From CAIQQQ01 sp037445025 (GTDB lineage: Bacteria > Pseudomonadota > Alphaproteobacteria > Acetobacterales > Acetobacteraceae), in assembly GCA_037445025.1 (NCBI GenBank), contig JBBILI010000031.1:3447-67446 (forward strand): a stretch of 64,000 bases of DNA, in the 5' to 3' direction. Made by a program: the position numbers and the translations under genes. The notes under the pieces are model-generated. The model was given only the letters and a program-made list of their open reading frames with translations. It did not search any database and was not told the DNA's origin. Positions 50,053 through 58,420 of the stretch are shown piece by piece (positions within the stretch are counted from its first letter, which is position 1; every line of letters begins with the position of its first letter).

Positions 50053-51054
50053 CTACGCGGACTGAATCTGCGTCTGCACCTGCTCCGCCAGCGGTCGCCA
50101 GTCGCGGAAGAATGCCGTGCCGATCTCGGCGCCGAGCAGGATCAGGTCGCGCTGCACGCCATCGAGGAACAGGTGCAGCCCGTCGCTGATGATCGTGTCG
50201 ACCGGGCGGCCGATCAGCCCGGCGCGCAGTTCTTCCACCCGCTCGAGGGCTGCCACCGTGCCGCGCAGGCTGTAGCGGCGGCGGAGCTGGCTTAGGTGGT
50301 ATTCCATCTGCTCCACGCACAGGGCGACGCTGCGGGGGAACGAGGTGTCGCGCAGCAGGAAGCCCACCACATCCGCCGGCGTGAACCCGGGCGGTGCGAT
50401 GCGGCGGAACGCGTGATAGCCAGCCGCGCCGCGCAGCACGCCGCCCCACTGCGTCAGCTCGGCCTGCTTGCGCTCCGCGGCGCCGCCCGGCACCAGCAGG
50501 TGGTAGCGAATGTCGAGCAGCCGCGTCGTCTGGTCCGCTCGCTCGATCAGCCGGCCCAGCTGATAGAAATCCCACCCCTGATCCCGATAGAACGTGCCTT
50601 CGGTGATGCCGGTATGCGCCTGCACCCCGTCCTTGATCCGCCCGCACAGCCGCGACAGCTGGTCGCCCTGCAGCTGGTCTTCCTGAATGCTGAGCATCTC
50701 GCGATGGAACACGTTCATCTGCATCCACATCTCGGTCGAGATCAGCGGGCGCAGTGTGCGGGCATTGGTGCGCGCCGCCTCGAGGCTGGCGGGAATCCCG
50801 GTGGGGTTGTTGCGGTCGAGCAGGTAGTACCGCTTCACGTTGTCCGCCGTTGCCGGCAGGCCCGATTTGGCGAAGCCTTCCTCGTCGGCATTGATGCGGA
50901 TCATGGCGAACCACGATTCGGTCTCACGCCCCGGGCTTTCGAAATTCTGTGTCACATCGATCAGCCGTGCCAGATTCTCCACGCGCTCGAGATAGCGCGC
51001 CATCCAGAACAGGCCTTCGGCGTAGCGCGCCAGCAGCGGGGTGTCGCGGGTCAT
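50053..51054 (-). CDS. Alpha-E domain protein (DUF403)
   Basis: A 333-residue all-helical protein of the alpha-E family. LLARYAEGLFWMARYLERVENLARLIDV at the N-terminus and RAIG-like Arg/Glu helical repeats (REMLSIQEDQLQGDQLSRL) are typical. Alpha-E proteins are nearly always encoded with a circularly permuted ATP-grasp enzyme, as here, in predicted peptide-forming or peptide-cleaving systems. ATGA overlap with the ATP-grasp gene. Confidence 0.92.
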   Translation of the reverse strand: MTRDTPLLARYAEGLFWMARYLERVENLARLIDVTQNFESPGRETESWFAMIRINADEEGFAKSGLPATADNVKRYYLLDRNNPTGIPASLEAARTNARTLRPLISTEMWMQMNVFHREMLSIQEDQLQGDQLSRLCGRIKDGVQAHTGITEGTFYRDQGWDFYQLGRLIERADQTTRLLDIRYHLLVPGGAAERKQAELTQWGGVLRGAAGYHAFRRIAPPGFTPADVVGFLLRDTSFPRSVALCVEQMEYHLSQLRRRYSLRGTVAALERVEELRAGLIGRPVDTIISDGLHLFLDGVQRDLILLGAEIGTAFFRDWRPLAEQVQTQIQSA

Positions 51055-52529
51055 TGGCCGCCCTCCGCTTCCTCGAGCACCCAGGTGTCCTTCGATCCCC
51101 CGCCCTGCGACGAGTTCACCACCAGACTGCCCTCCTTCATCGCCACGCGGCTCAGCCCGCCCGGCAGCACCCAGGTGTCCCGGCCCGTCACCGCGAACGG
51201 CCGCAGATCGAGATGCCGCGGCCGGATTCCCTGATCGGTCAGCGTCGGCGCCACCGACAGGCTGATCACCGGCTGGCTGATCCAGTTGGACGGATCCGCC
51301 GCCAGCGCCGCCCGCGCCTGGGCGATCTCGGCCTTGGTCGCGCGCGGCCCGATGGTGATGCCGTAGCCGCCCGATTCGCCGACCGGCTTCACCACCAGGT
51401 TCTCCAGATGGGCCATCGTGTAGTCGAAACCCTCTTTCTCGCGGCAGATATGGGTCTGCACATTGGGCAGGATCGCATCCTCGCCGAGGTAGTATTTGAT
51501 CAGCCGCGGCATGTAGGCATAGATCGCCTTGTCATCCGCAACCCCGGTCCCCACCGCGTTGGCCAGCGTCACGTTGCCCTTGCGCCAGGCGCCGATCAGC
51601 CCTGCCACGCCCAGCATCGATTCGGGGCGGAACACCGTGGGGTCGAGAAAATCATCGCCGATGCGCCGATAGATCGTGTGCACCGGCCGTCTTCCGCCGG
51701 TGGTGCGCATCCACACCCGGTCCTGCTCCACGAACAGGTCCGCCCCTTCCACCAGCGGCACGCCCATCTCGCGCGACAGGAACACGTGCTCGAAATACGC
51801 CGAGTTGTAGATGCCGGGGCTCAGCAGCACCACCTGCGGGTCATCCACCCCCTCCGGCGCGATCTCGCACATCGCCGACAGCAGCCGCCTGCCATAGTCA
51901 TCCACCGGCCGCAGCTTCATGCCGGCCAGGATGTCCGGAAACGCCCGCTGCATCAGATGCCGGTTCTCCACCACGTAGGACACGCCGGACGGCGTGCGCG
52001 CGTTGTCCTCCAGCACCAGGAAGCTGCCCTGCTCGTCGCGCACCACGTCGGTGCCGCAGATATGCACATAGGTCCCGAACCGGATGGGAAACCCTTCCAT
52101 CTCCGGCCGGTAGTTGGCGTTGCCATAGACGAGGTCGGCGGGAACGATGCCGTCCTTGGTCACATGCCGGTCGTGATAGATGTCGTGCAGGAACGCGTTC
52201 AGCGCCGCCACGCGCTGCTTCACCCCGGCTTCCAGCTGCCGCCATTCCGCCGCGGTCAGGATGCGAGGAATGCAGTCGAACGGCAGAATCCGGTCGATAG
52301 CCGTCGCGTCCGAATACACCGTGAAGGTGATGCCCAGATTGATCAGGTCGTTCTCCGCCGCCGCCGCCCGCGCCCGCAGCGCGTCGAGCCCGATCCCCGC
52401 GATCCGCTGCCGCACGGTTTCGGCAGCACCGCCATCGCCGGGACGGTCTCGTGTCAATTCGCAGAAATACGGACCGGCCTGATATCCGGTGAAAGGATCG
52501 GAAGACGGGGGAGTGGAGTTGGCTGGCAT
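51051..52529 (-). CDS. Circularly permuted type 2 ATP-grasp protein (DUF404/DUF407)
   Basis: A 492-residue predicted ATP-dependent carboxylate-amine ligase. LEDNARTPSGVSYVVENR near 180, LLSPGIYNSAYFEHVFLSREMG near 245, LANAVGTGVADDKAIYAYMP near 335 and VVKPVGESGGYGITIGP near 395 are the family signature. It probably forms a peptide-like bond together with the alpha-E partner. ATG 52529 is chosen since the frame above it (to 52691) shows no conservation. Confidence 0.92.
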   Translation of the reverse strand: MPANSTPPSSDPFTGYQAGPYFCELTRDRPGDGGAAETVRQRIAGIGLDALRARAAAAENDLINLGITFTVYSDATAIDRILPFDCIPRILTAAEWRQLEAGVKQRVAALNAFLHDIYHDRHVTKDGIVPADLVYGNANYRPEMEGFPIRFGTYVHICGTDVVRDEQGSFLVLEDNARTPSGVSYVVENRHLMQRAFPDILAGMKLRPVDDYGRRLLSAMCEIAPEGVDDPQVVLLSPGIYNSAYFEHVFLSREMGVPLVEGADLFVEQDRVWMRTTGGRRPVHTIYRRIGDDFLDPTVFRPESMLGVAGLIGAWRKGNVTLANAVGTGVADDKAIYAYMPRLIKYYLGEDAILPNVQTHICREKEGFDYTMAHLENLVVKPVGESGGYGITIGPRATKAEIAQARAALAADPSNWISQPVISLSVAPTLTDQGIRPRHLDLRPFAVTGRDTWVLPGGLSRVAMKEGSLVVNSSQGGGSKDTWVLEEAEGGQ

Positions 52530-52736
52530 GCGTGCGACGCTGATCCTGTCATCGGCCCGGTTCACTTCCGGGGAGGCCAGCATAGCAGGCCAGCGGGTTT
52601 TGCAACCCCCACCTGCGTCGAAACCTGGGCTGTCCGAAAGGCATTTGATGTTGTGCAGCCACGGGCCGGACGGGCTACAAGACGCGACCACGCGGCCCCG
52701 GCTTGGCCAGCGTCTTTTCAGGTACCGGAGCTGCCC

Positions 52737-53276
52737 ATGCGAATCATGCTCGCCACCCTTCTCGCTGTCGGACTTGTCGGTTGCTCACATGAGCAGCCAG
52801 CGCCGCCGCCAGCGCCGGTGGCCGTCGTGCAGCCACCGCCACGTGCGCCTTCGCTGCCGCCCACCATGGCGCCGATCTGCGGCAAGCCGGCCGACAAGGC
52901 TGCCTTCGCCATTTCCGGCCTCAAGACGGAGCTGGTGGTGCTCGCCATCTCCTGCGGCAGCAATGACGATTACAACGCGTTCATCAAGCGCTTCCGCAGC
53001 GATCTGCTGGCCCAGGAGAAGACGCTGGGCAACTACTTCACCCGCGCCTATGGCCGCCAGGCCTCGGCGCAGCAGAACGACTACATCACAGCCCTTGCCA
53101 ACAACACCTCGCGCACTGGCCTCGCCGCGGGTGTGGAGTTCTGCCAGCGCAACGCCGGCAAGTTCAGCGAGGTGATGGCCCTGAAGAACGCCTCCGATCT
53201 GGCCGCCTACGCCATGACCCAGGACATCGACCAGCCCCTGACAGTCCCCGACTGCGCATCGTCCGCCAAACCTTAA
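52737..53276 (+). CDS. Predicted lipoprotein of unknown function
   Basis: A 179-residue protein with a lipoprotein signal peptide (MRIMLATLLAVGLVGCS, lipobox LVGC, lipidated Cys at 16), a proline-rich stretch (about 20-45) and a compact C-terminal domain with four more cysteines (PICGK, AISCGSN, EFCQRN, PDCAS) that may form disulfides in the periplasm. No family recognised. Divergent from the ATP-grasp gene; it ends at AT-rich element copy 4. Confidence 0.82.
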   Translation: MRIMLATLLAVGLVGCSHEQPAPPPAPVAVVQPPPRAPSLPPTMAPICGKPADKAAFAISGLKTELVVLAISCGSNDDYNAFIKRFRSDLLAQEKTLGNYFTRAYGRQASAQQNDYITALANNTSRTGLAAGVEFCQRNAGKFSEVMALKNASDLAAYAMTQDIDQPLTVPDCASSAKP

Positions 53277-53359
53277 GTTTGAAAGTTTTTTTGCTTCTTT
53301 TTTTTCAAAAAAGAAGTTCTTTCTTTGAAAAGAAAGAACCAAAGAAACTTTCATTCGCT
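53277..53359. repeat. AT-rich double-hairpin intergenic element, copy 4 (short form)
   Basis: Convergent gap after the lipoprotein gene. Hairpin one is CTTCTTTTTT with AAAAAAGAAG (53294-53316); hairpin two is GTTCTTTCTTT with AAAGAAAGAAC (53316-53339). Ends are GTTTGAAAGTTT and AAACTTTCATTCG. It is close to the reverse complement of copy 2, so the short form occurs in both orientations. Confidence 0.75.
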
Positions 53360-53380
53360 GGTGCCGCACCGGGCAACAAA

Positions 53381-53411
53381 AAACCCGCATCCTTTTGGAG
53401 GATGCGGGTTT
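53381..53411. terminator. Rho-independent bidirectional terminator
   Basis: A 12-bp perfect stem (AAACCCGCATCC / GGATGCGGGTTT) with a 7-base loop, followed by T-runs on both strands. It lies 20 bases after the stop of the first ompA-like gene (minus strand) and can also stop transcription from the lipoprotein side. Confidence 0.92.
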
Positions 53412-53430
53412 TTCGTTGGTTGGGCGAGGC

Positions 53431-54507
53431 TTACTTCAGGACGATCTCGACGCGGCGGTTCTGCGGCTCGCGGGTGTTCGGCGCGGTCGGAACCAGCGGA
53501 CGGGTGTCGCCATAGGCAGCGATGCTGATCTCGGTCTTCGGCACGCCAAGGCGAACCAGCTCGGCCGCCACGTTGTTGGCGCGACGCAGCGAGAGCGCCT
53601 GGTTGTAGGCGGCGGTGCCGGTGCGGTCAGCATAGCCCGAGACTTCGATCTTCGTCGTGGCCACATGGGTCGAGGCCTGGGCGGCTTCGGCGATGATCTG
53701 CTGCGCGCGGGCGTTCAGGTCAGCCTTGTCCCAGTCAAAGAACACCAGGTAGGAACGCGCCGGAGCCGGGGCCGGAGCCACAGCAGCCGGGGCCGGCATC
53801 GGAGCCGGCATTGGCGCCGGGGCCGGGGCGGCACCGAAGGCGTAACGCAGGCCAACCAGGACCGTGTTGTTGTACTGGTTGTTCGCCTTCAGCTGCACGC
53901 CCGGCACGTTGGTGCCGAACTTCTCGTTGCTGAACACGCCCGAGAAGCGGTACTCGGCGGTCACGGCCAGGCCAGGAGCGCCCGGGACGTTGTAGGCAGC
54001 GCCGACGAACGCGTTGCCGGCCACGCCGCCCTTCTCATTGTTGCTGACATTGAGAGGCGTCGCGGCATTGCCGGCCGGATACAGGCTGAAGCTGTTCAGC
54101 TTGGTCAGCTGGTAGCCAACGCCAAGACCCACGAACGGGACGATCGGCGAGCCGATGTTGAAGTCATAGAAACCGTTCAGCGAACCGCCATAGCTGACCA
54201 CGTCACCGCCGCCGGCCACGCCGCCGGACTTCAGTGTGGTGTGCTGACTGAGGAAGTTGCCCTCGATCTCGGCGCGGAGTCCGTTGCCGTAGCCATAGCC
54301 GATGCTGGCAACGGTGCCGATGCCACCGTCGGACTTCAGGGTGCCGTTGCTGGAGTAGATGTTGCCGGACGTCACCTTGCCCTTGGTTTCAGTCAGGATC
54401 GTGTAGCCGACACCGCCGCCGACATAGAGGCCGCTCACCGGCTGTGCCATGGCAGCCACAGGGGCCGCCAGGAAAGTCGCGATCATCAGCGCGCTACGGA
54501 GTTTCAT
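53431..54507 (-). CDS. OmpA family outer-membrane protein, paralogue 1
   Basis: A 358-residue protein. A signal peptide (ends near AMAQ, residue 22) is followed by an N-terminal beta-barrel (SGLYVGGGVGYTIL; many alternating strands, about 25-225), a linker of Pro-Ala-Met repeats (about 230-250) and an OmpA peptidoglycan-binding domain: FFDWDKADLNARAQQII, YADRTGTAAYNQALS with the binding Asp, and REPQNRRVEIVLK with the conserved Arg. GGAG sits 9 bases before ATG 54507; ATG 54516 lacks spacing. First of three tandem relatives. Confidence 0.93.
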   Translation of the reverse strand: MKLRSALMIATFLAAPVAAMAQPVSGLYVGGGVGYTILTETKGKVTSGNIYSSNGTLKSDGGIGTVASIGYGYGNGLRAEIEGNFLSQHTTLKSGGVAGGGDVVSYGGSLNGFYDFNIGSPIVPFVGLGVGYQLTKLNSFSLYPAGNAATPLNVSNNEKGGVAGNAFVGAAYNVPGAPGLAVTAEYRFSGVFSNEKFGTNVPGVQLKANNQYNNTVLVGLRYAFGAAPAPAPMPAPMPAPAAVAPAPAPARSYLVFFDWDKADLNARAQQIIAEAAQASTHVATTKIEVSGYADRTGTAAYNQALSLRRANNVAAELVRLGVPKTEISIAAYGDTRPLVPTAPNTREPQNRRVEIVLK

Positions 54508-54668
54508 TACGCTCATCTCCTCAGGTCGTGTAATTCCGCGCTAGATGCACGGCCGCGGCGCACTGACAGGTGACACCGCTTGTTCATCCCATGATGTAGT
54601 CACCGTCCCCAAACCAGACCAGCGGCGAATGCTGGGATGATCAGGAATGAAGGCGTTCCACTGTCCAC

Positions 54669-54696
54669 TGTGGCCAAGAGGCCACACGCTGTGGCC
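54669..54696. promoter_or_regulatory. Mutually exclusive hairpins between ompA-like genes
   Basis: Three alternating 7-base arms: TGTGGCC (54669-54675), GGCCACA (54680-54686), TGTGGCC (54690-54696). The middle arm can pair with either neighbour, giving two competing hairpins. It lies in the 238-base gap between paralogues 2 and 1 on the transcribed strand, and may be an attenuator or operator array. Confidence 0.5.
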
Positions 54697-54745
54697 CCTT
54701 GGTCGCGAGTTTTTGACAATCTGTTCTTCAAACGCATAAGGCGCC

Positions 54746-55963
54746 TTACCGATACACGATCTCGACTCGGCGGTTCTGCGGTTCACGTGCACCCGGACCG
54801 GTCTGCACCAGCGGCCGCGTGTCGCCATAGCCGTGAATATCGATGATGTCGCGCGGAACCCCCCAGCGGCCCAGTTCCGATGCCACCGCCTGCGCCCGGG
54901 CCAGCGACAGGCGCTGGTTGTAGGCCGGATCGCCCGCGCTGTCGGTGTTGCCCGACACCTCGATGCGCGTGTGCGGCACAGAAGGAGAGGCCCGCACCGC
55001 CTCGGCCACGATGTCGCGCGCCCGCGGCGTGAGGTCGGCACGGTCGAAGTCAAAGAAGATGATATAGGTGCGCGCCGGAACCGCCGGCGCCGGCACCGCC
55101 GGCTGTGCGGGATACGAAGATGCCAGCGACCCAGGGCTGGCCGGTTCCGAATAGATGCCGCCATTCGGATTGAAGGCATAGCGGAAGCCCACCAGGATAG
55201 TCTGGTTGGTATCGGCGCTGACATGAACCTTGGTGGCGTTGTTTTTGAATGCCGACGAGATGTACTGCGTGTAGCCGGTGGCGCTGTAGTTGCGGTTGCC
55301 GGCGGCACCGACATAGCGATACTCCACCGTGGCCGACAGCCCCGGCACCGCGTCGATCGGGAAGGACGCGCCGACGATGGCCTGGTAGGCGAACTGGCCG
55401 ATCGTGCCGGACGGCGAGACGGTGGTGGGCGAGCCGTAGTCGATGTTGTTGGCGCTGAAGACGAACTTGCTCCAGTTCACCAGCTGATAGCCGAAACCAA
55501 GGCCGACATACGGGCTCACCCAGCGGCGGTTGATGGGAATGTCGAACAGGACATTGCCCATGAACCCGTATTTCACCTCGTTGCCGGTGGCGTTGGTGGT
55601 GGTCGAGGTGTTGTTGTTCGAGGTGCTGGATGTCGCGATGCTGCCGGTCTGCGCGTTGGTGCGGTAGTTCAGCTCGCCTTCCAGCCGCACGCCGTTGCCC
55701 ACGCCGTAGCCGATGCTGCCCAGCAGGCCGTAGCCGCCCTTGAACCCGGCGCTCACCGGCGCGCTGGACTGCACAAACCGGCCCGGCAGCGCATCCACCG
55801 AGCCGTGCTGGCTGGTCAGCTGGTTGTAGCCGACGCCGCCGCCGATATAGAGACCCGTGATCGGCTGCGCCTGGGCCAGGGCCGGCAGACCCAACGCCGC
55901 GAGCCCCGCGAGGACGGAGCCACGCAGCAAAGCCCGGCGCCGCCCAAGGTGCAGTCTCATCAT
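54746..55963 (-). CDS. OmpA family outer-membrane protein, paralogue 2
   Basis: A 405-residue relative of the proteins at 53431 and 56102. The signal region is long and Arg-rich (MMRLHLGRRRALLRGS...AQAQ), then ITGLYIGGGVGYNQL opens the barrel with an inserted Ser/Thr/Asn-rich loop (about 118-135). A short Pro-Ala linker leads to the OmpA domain: FFDFDRADLTPRARDIV, GNTDSAGDPAYNQRLS and REPQNRRVEIVYR. GGAGAG lies 8 bases before the ATG. The order barrel-linker-OmpA suggests an anchor between outer membrane and peptidoglycan. Confidence 0.92.
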   Translation of the reverse strand: MMRLHLGRRRALLRGSVLAGLAALGLPALAQAQPITGLYIGGGVGYNQLTSQHGSVDALPGRFVQSSAPVSAGFKGGYGLLGSIGYGVGNGVRLEGELNYRTNAQTGSIATSSTSNNNTSTTTNATGNEVKYGFMGNVLFDIPINRRWVSPYVGLGFGYQLVNWSKFVFSANNIDYGSPTTVSPSGTIGQFAYQAIVGASFPIDAVPGLSATVEYRYVGAAGNRNYSATGYTQYISSAFKNNATKVHVSADTNQTILVGFRYAFNPNGGIYSEPASPGSLASSYPAQPAVPAPAVPARTYIIFFDFDRADLTPRARDIVAEAVRASPSVPHTRIEVSGNTDSAGDPAYNQRLSLARAQAVASELGRWGVPRDIIDIHGYGDTRPLVQTGPGAREPQNRRVEIVYR

Positions 55964-56101
55964 CCGTCACTCTCCCTCGCGGTGCAGCGCCCGAGCCCGG
56001 GCGACGCAGGGAAACTACCGTTCACAGGACCTTGACGATAGAGGCGTTGCGCATTGCAGCATGAAATGGAACCGCTTTGGCCACCCGGTGTGGCGCCGCC
56101 G

Positions 56102-57196
56102 CTATTTCAGAACGATCTCCACCCGGCGGTTCTGCGGCTCGCGGGTTCCGGGCGCGGTCTGCACCAGCGGCTTCGTGTCGCCGTAGGATGTCACCGAGAT
56201 GCTGGCCGGTGCCACGCCGAGCCGCACCAGTTCGGCCGCGACCGTGGCCGCGCGCTTGCGGCTGAGGTCCTGGTTGTACTGGGCGGTGCCGCTGCTGTCG
56301 GCATGGCCGGCGAGCGCGATCTTGGTGTCCGCCACCCGATGCGACGCCTCCGCCGCCTCCGCCACGATCTGGCGGGCACGCGCGTTGAGGTCGTATTTGT
56401 CCCAGTCGAAGAACACGAGATAGGAGCGTGACGGCACCGGCGCCGGCGCCACGGCCACCGGAACAACATCAGGCGACGCCGCCGGCGTCGGCGGCGGCGT
56501 GACGTTGAAGGCGTAGCGCAGGCCCACCATCAGCTCATGGTTGTTGTTGTCGCTGTAGCGCCCGGTGACCTTGGCGTTGCTCGGCCCGTAGCCGCCGGGG
56601 CTGGTATAGTCCCGCTTGCCGTTGGTGGTGAGGTAGCGGTACTCCGTCGTCGCCGACAGCCCGACAACCCCGGGAATCGGGAAGGCCAGACCGAAAATCG
56701 CCTGGTAGGCGAACGAGTTCTGGCTGCCCCGAACGCTGTAATACCCGCTTTCCTTGAAATCGACCGACTGATAGCCCGCACCGGCCCCGATATACGGGAA
56801 CACGTAGCGCGACCTGATATCCATATCGAACAGCACATTGGCCATGGCGCCGGTCTTGGTCTCGTAGCCCGTCGATTTCGGCAGCATCCCGGTGTTGAAG
56901 TGACCCGTGTTGGAACGCCCGCTGCCTTCCACCTCAAGCCGCACGCCGTTGCCGAAGCCGTAGCCGATGCTGCCGACCGCCGCCCATCCCGGTTTGAAAT
57001 CGACACTCTGGTTCGGCTTGGCCACGCTGGTGCCAGGGCTCAGCGTCAGGCTGCGCTGGCGCTCGGTGTCGAGGAAGTTCGCCCCGCCGGCGGCCCCGAT
57101 ATACAGCCCCTGGATCGGCTGCGCCTGCGCTGCCCCAGCCCCAAGACCCAGCACAACCAGACCCGACGCTGCCAAAACAAAGCGACGCATGCGCAT
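56102..57196 (-). CDS. OmpA family outer-membrane protein, paralogue 3
   Basis: A 364-residue protein with a signal peptide (ends AQAQ near 26), barrel starting IQGLYIGAAGGANFLD, a linker with PTPAASPDVVPVAVAPAP, and the OmpA domain FFDWDKYDLNARARQIV, GHADSSGTAQYNQDLS and REPQNRRVEIVLK. It is the upstream copy; the linker end and OmpA start (SRSYLVFFDWDK) are almost identical to paralogue 1, pointing to recent duplication or gene conversion in that part. An ATG at 57190 is an alternative start. Confidence 0.92.
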   Translation of the reverse strand: MRMRRFVLAASGLVVLGLGAGAAQAQPIQGLYIGAAGGANFLDTERQRSLTLSPGTSVAKPNQSVDFKPGWAAVGSIGYGFGNGVRLEVEGSGRSNTGHFNTGMLPKSTGYETKTGAMANVLFDMDIRSRYVFPYIGAGAGYQSVDFKESGYYSVRGSQNSFAYQAIFGLAFPIPGVVGLSATTEYRYLTTNGKRDYTSPGGYGPSNAKVTGRYSDNNNHELMVGLRYAFNVTPPPTPAASPDVVPVAVAPAPVPSRSYLVFFDWDKYDLNARARQIVAEAAEASHRVADTKIALAGHADSSGTAQYNQDLSRKRAATVAAELVRLGVAPASISVTSYGDTKPLVQTAPGTREPQNRRVEIVLK

Positions 57197-57224
57197 TAAT
57201 CCCCGTGACGAATGAAAAGGCTAC

Positions 57225-57560
57225 TCAGACGATCCTGGCGTCGAACGGCGGCAACAGATCGGCGGTCTCGAATTCCAGAACCCACAGATCCGGGTCGAAC
57301 TTCACCTGCCGTGCAACATAGGCATCCGCCGTCGCCTGGTCCACCACGCCGGCACCGGTCGCGCGCAGCCAGGCCGGCTCGCCCTCGCCGGTGCGCACCT
57401 GCGACAGCACCGAAAGCCCGTCGCGCGTGCGCAGCACCACCAGCACCCCCCCCGCATCGGCATCGCCCTTCTTCAGCACGGCCGCGAACCGCCCATCGCT
57501 CTGGCCCATCCGGAGCGCCATCGACACCCACAATCCGGCCTTGACCCTCGGCTCTGTCAT
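57225..57560 (-). CDS. DUF1491 family protein
   Basis: A 111-residue cytosolic protein of an alphaproteobacterial family of unknown function. RVKAGLWVSMALRM at the start, KKGDADAGGVLVVL and ARQVKFDPDLWVLEFE are the characteristic stretches. ATG 57560 is favoured over 57587 because the conserved part begins at once. The ompA-like gene 3 follows after 28 bases and may share its transcript. Confidence 0.87.
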   Translation of the reverse strand: MTEPRVKAGLWVSMALRMGQSDGRFAAVLKKGDADAGGVLVVLRTRDGLSVLSQVRTGEGEPAWLRATGAGVVDQATADAYVARQVKFDPDLWVLEFETADLLPPFDARIV

Positions 57561-57613
57561 CTTGTCACCTGCGCCGTCCCGCCCCATGAGTGGAGCGTGA
57601 ATTCGAGGGCACC

Positions 57614-57826
57614 ATGACGAAGCAGATGACCGAGGGCCAGCGCGCCTACGAGGCCAAGCGGGCCGCCAAGGCCGGCATGAGCCTTGACAAATGGCTCTCC
57701 AACAAGGACCGCGAGCGCGAGGCCGAACAGCGCGCCCGCGACAAGGCGGCCGCCGAGGCCACCAAACCGCCGAAAAAGCCGGGCTTCTTCTCTCGGCTTC
57801 TGGATAAGGCCCACAAGCCGCTGTGA
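57614..57826 (+). CDS. Small charged hypothetical protein
   Basis: A 70-residue, mostly helical protein rich in Lys, Arg, Glu and Ala. GQRAYEAKRAAKAGMSLDKWLSNKDR is followed by a coiled-coil-like charged helix and a basic tail (KPPKKPGFFSRLLDK). Similar short proteins are seen in alphaproteobacteria, function unknown. GAGGGC precedes ATG 57614. Composition could suit RNA or membrane surface binding, but this is only a guess. Confidence 0.72.
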   Translation: MTKQMTEGQRAYEAKRAAKAGMSLDKWLSNKDREREAEQRARDKAAAEATKPPKKPGFFSRLLDKAHKPL

Positions 57827-57842
57827 CGAAGCTGCAGTGACG

Positions 57843-58367
57843 TCAGACCATCCGGCCGACCACGCCATCCCGCCGGATGAACCCGTGATACATCGCGCCG
57901 AACAGATGGGTGCATACGAGCACGATCAGCGCGAGCCCACCATACTTGTGCAGCATGACCAGGCTGTCGCTCAGCTTGTCGTCCTTGGCGATCAGCGCCG
58001 GCAGCTTGATCAGGTTGAACCAGGTCACGTCATACCCGCCGGCGCTGTTGGCCAGAAAGCCCGTCACCGGCTGCACCAGCAGCAGCAGATACATCCCCAG
58101 ATGGTTCAGCTTGGAGACGATATCGACCACGAACCCCGCGCTGTCCGGCATCGGCGGCGTGCCGTTCACCTGGCGCGTCACAAACCGCGCCAGCACCACC
58201 AGCCACAGCAGCACACCGAAGCTCTCATGCAGCATATAGAGGGTATCGGTCACGGGCCCGTCCGGCGGATTGAAATGCCCGAGATATTCCCCCACCGGCA
58301 GCATCCCCAGCACGATCACGGCCGAGATCCAGTGGTAGATCCGCGCCGAAAGCCCGTATCGAATCAT
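57843..58367 (-). CDS. Cytochrome b561-type membrane protein
   Basis: A 174-residue four-helix membrane protein. Heme-ligand candidates: His in RIYHWISA near 12, MLHESFGV near 45, LHKYGGLALI near 135 and CTHLFGAMYH near 148, one pair per heme as in YceI-linked or CybB-type cytochromes b561. It probably moves electrons from quinol to a periplasmic acceptor. ATG 58367 precedes the first conserved helix. Convergent with the small protein at 57614. Confidence 0.9.
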   Translation of the reverse strand: MIRYGLSARIYHWISAVIVLGMLPVGEYLGHFNPPDGPVTDTLYMLHESFGVLLWLVVLARFVTRQVNGTPPMPDSAGFVVDIVSKLNHLGMYLLLLVQPVTGFLANSAGGYDVTWFNLIKLPALIAKDDKLSDSLVMLHKYGGLALIVLVCTHLFGAMYHGFIRRDGVVGRMV

Positions 58368-58420
58368 CGTCGACCCTCCACACCCGTCCCCAGCATGCAC
58401 GACATGGCGGGGCCCGCGAA

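Noticed and set aside
50949..52736. Plus-strand frame joined to the lipoprotein frame
   Set aside because: Opposite the ATP-grasp gene; only the part from 52737, which begins with a lipoprotein signal peptide, is credible.
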